DNA of 64,000 nucleotides, from contig CAVYTO010000004.1 of the NCBI GenBank assembly GCA_963771505.1, forward strand, positions 1-64,000. Reading direction: 5' to 3'. This document shows positions 63,886-64,000 of this stretch, piece by piece (position 1 is the first letter of the stretch; the number at the start of each line of letters is the position of its first letter). The position numbers and the translations under genes are program-made. Origin of the DNA: JAJPHW01 sp963771505. GTDB taxonomy: Bacteria > Acidobacteriota > Terriglobia > Terriglobales > Acidobacteriaceae. The notes under the pieces were generated by a model that did not search any database, was not told the DNA's origin, and saw only the letters and a program-made list of their open reading frames with translations.

Positions 63886-64000
63886 CTATGCCGATGCGGC
63901 GGCAGCAGCTTCGCCGCCGCCCTTGCAGTTTTTCTCGACTTCGGCAAACGACGGCCGGACGTGTCCGGGGATGGCGCGGCGAGCTGTTTCAATCGCCATG
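63886..64000 (-). CDS. motA: Flagellar motor stator protein MotA, C-terminus only
   Basis: The last 37 residues of a MotA-like protein, ending in AETARRAIP-type sequence: ARRAIPGHVRPSFAEVEKNC followed by a short Gly/Ala tail and a TAG at 63886. The conserved R(R/A)xIPxxxRPSFxxxE motif is typical of MotA C-termini. The gene continues beyond the right edge; it is directly upstream of motB, so both form a stator operon. Confidence 0.9.
   Translation of the reverse strand, partial: MAIETARRAIPGHVRPSFAEVEKNCKGGGEAAAAASA

Overview
The window looks like a chromosomal segment of a moderately GC-rich soil bacterium of the Acidobacteriota (Terriglobia-like). This is inferred from the gene set, not from a marker gene. 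The clues are an Oar-type TonB receptor with an N-terminal carboxypeptidase-regulatory domain followed by a VWFA-related secreted protein, DUF5666 and DUF6893-like proteins, M28 peptidase and GH15 families common in that phylum, and many phosphorelay proteins. No rRNA or ribosomal-protein gene is present, so the assignment stays provisional.

Layout. 1-2651 is the right end of an integrated element. It holds a broken metallophosphoesterase gene, a tightly coupled three-gene module (small HTH protein, ParA-like ATPase, membrane-anchored coiled-coil protein) resembling StbABC/TraKLM of conjugative plasmids, three direct repeats upstream of that module, and a displaced 3' half of tRNA-Glu that marks the attachment site. 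2.7-9.3 kb carries a CNT nucleoside transporter, small conserved proteins, two divergent receiver-only regulators and a GH15 glucosidase. 9.4-16.9 kb is an MdtABC-like RND efflux operon. 17.1-23.3 kb holds DUF5666, a frameshifted TonB receptor and a VWFA protein. 23.5-34.5 kb has a duplicated DoxX-like protein, a GNAT protein, a heme A synthase/DUF420/MOSC operon, an orphan pstS, an M28 peptidase, a Tat-exported flavoprotein and an SPFH protein with a tiny membrane partner.

34.8-41.2 kb is a six-gene multistep phosphorelay operon (three histidine kinases alternating with three single-domain receivers) in which four successive genes overlap by ATGA; no DNA-binding output is encoded. 41.3-53.3 kb contains DUF4126, an HPII-type catalase, an ATP-dependent DNA ligase, a BamA/TamA-like plus TamB pair, a YihY/BrkB protein and a small basic protein. 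53.4-57.5 kb has a glycosyltransferase/amylo-glucosidase pair between two decayed genes (SDR and beta-propeller lactonase), next to tRNA-Asn. 57.6-64 kb holds a SurA-like/DsbA fusion, a cysteine-rich secreted protein, a LuxR regulator, a secreted unknown, thiC without a visible TPP riboswitch, and motB with the end of motA.

Functionally, envelope biogenesis and export (RND, TamAB, TonB, SPFH, MotAB), polyglucan/trehalose metabolism and two-component signalling dominate. The least ordinary parts are the element end at tRNA-Glu with its Stb/Tra-like module and iterons, and the overlapping phosphorelay operon. Several start codons were moved from the longest reading frame where a Shine-Dalgarno sequence or homology favoured it; these are stated in the entries.
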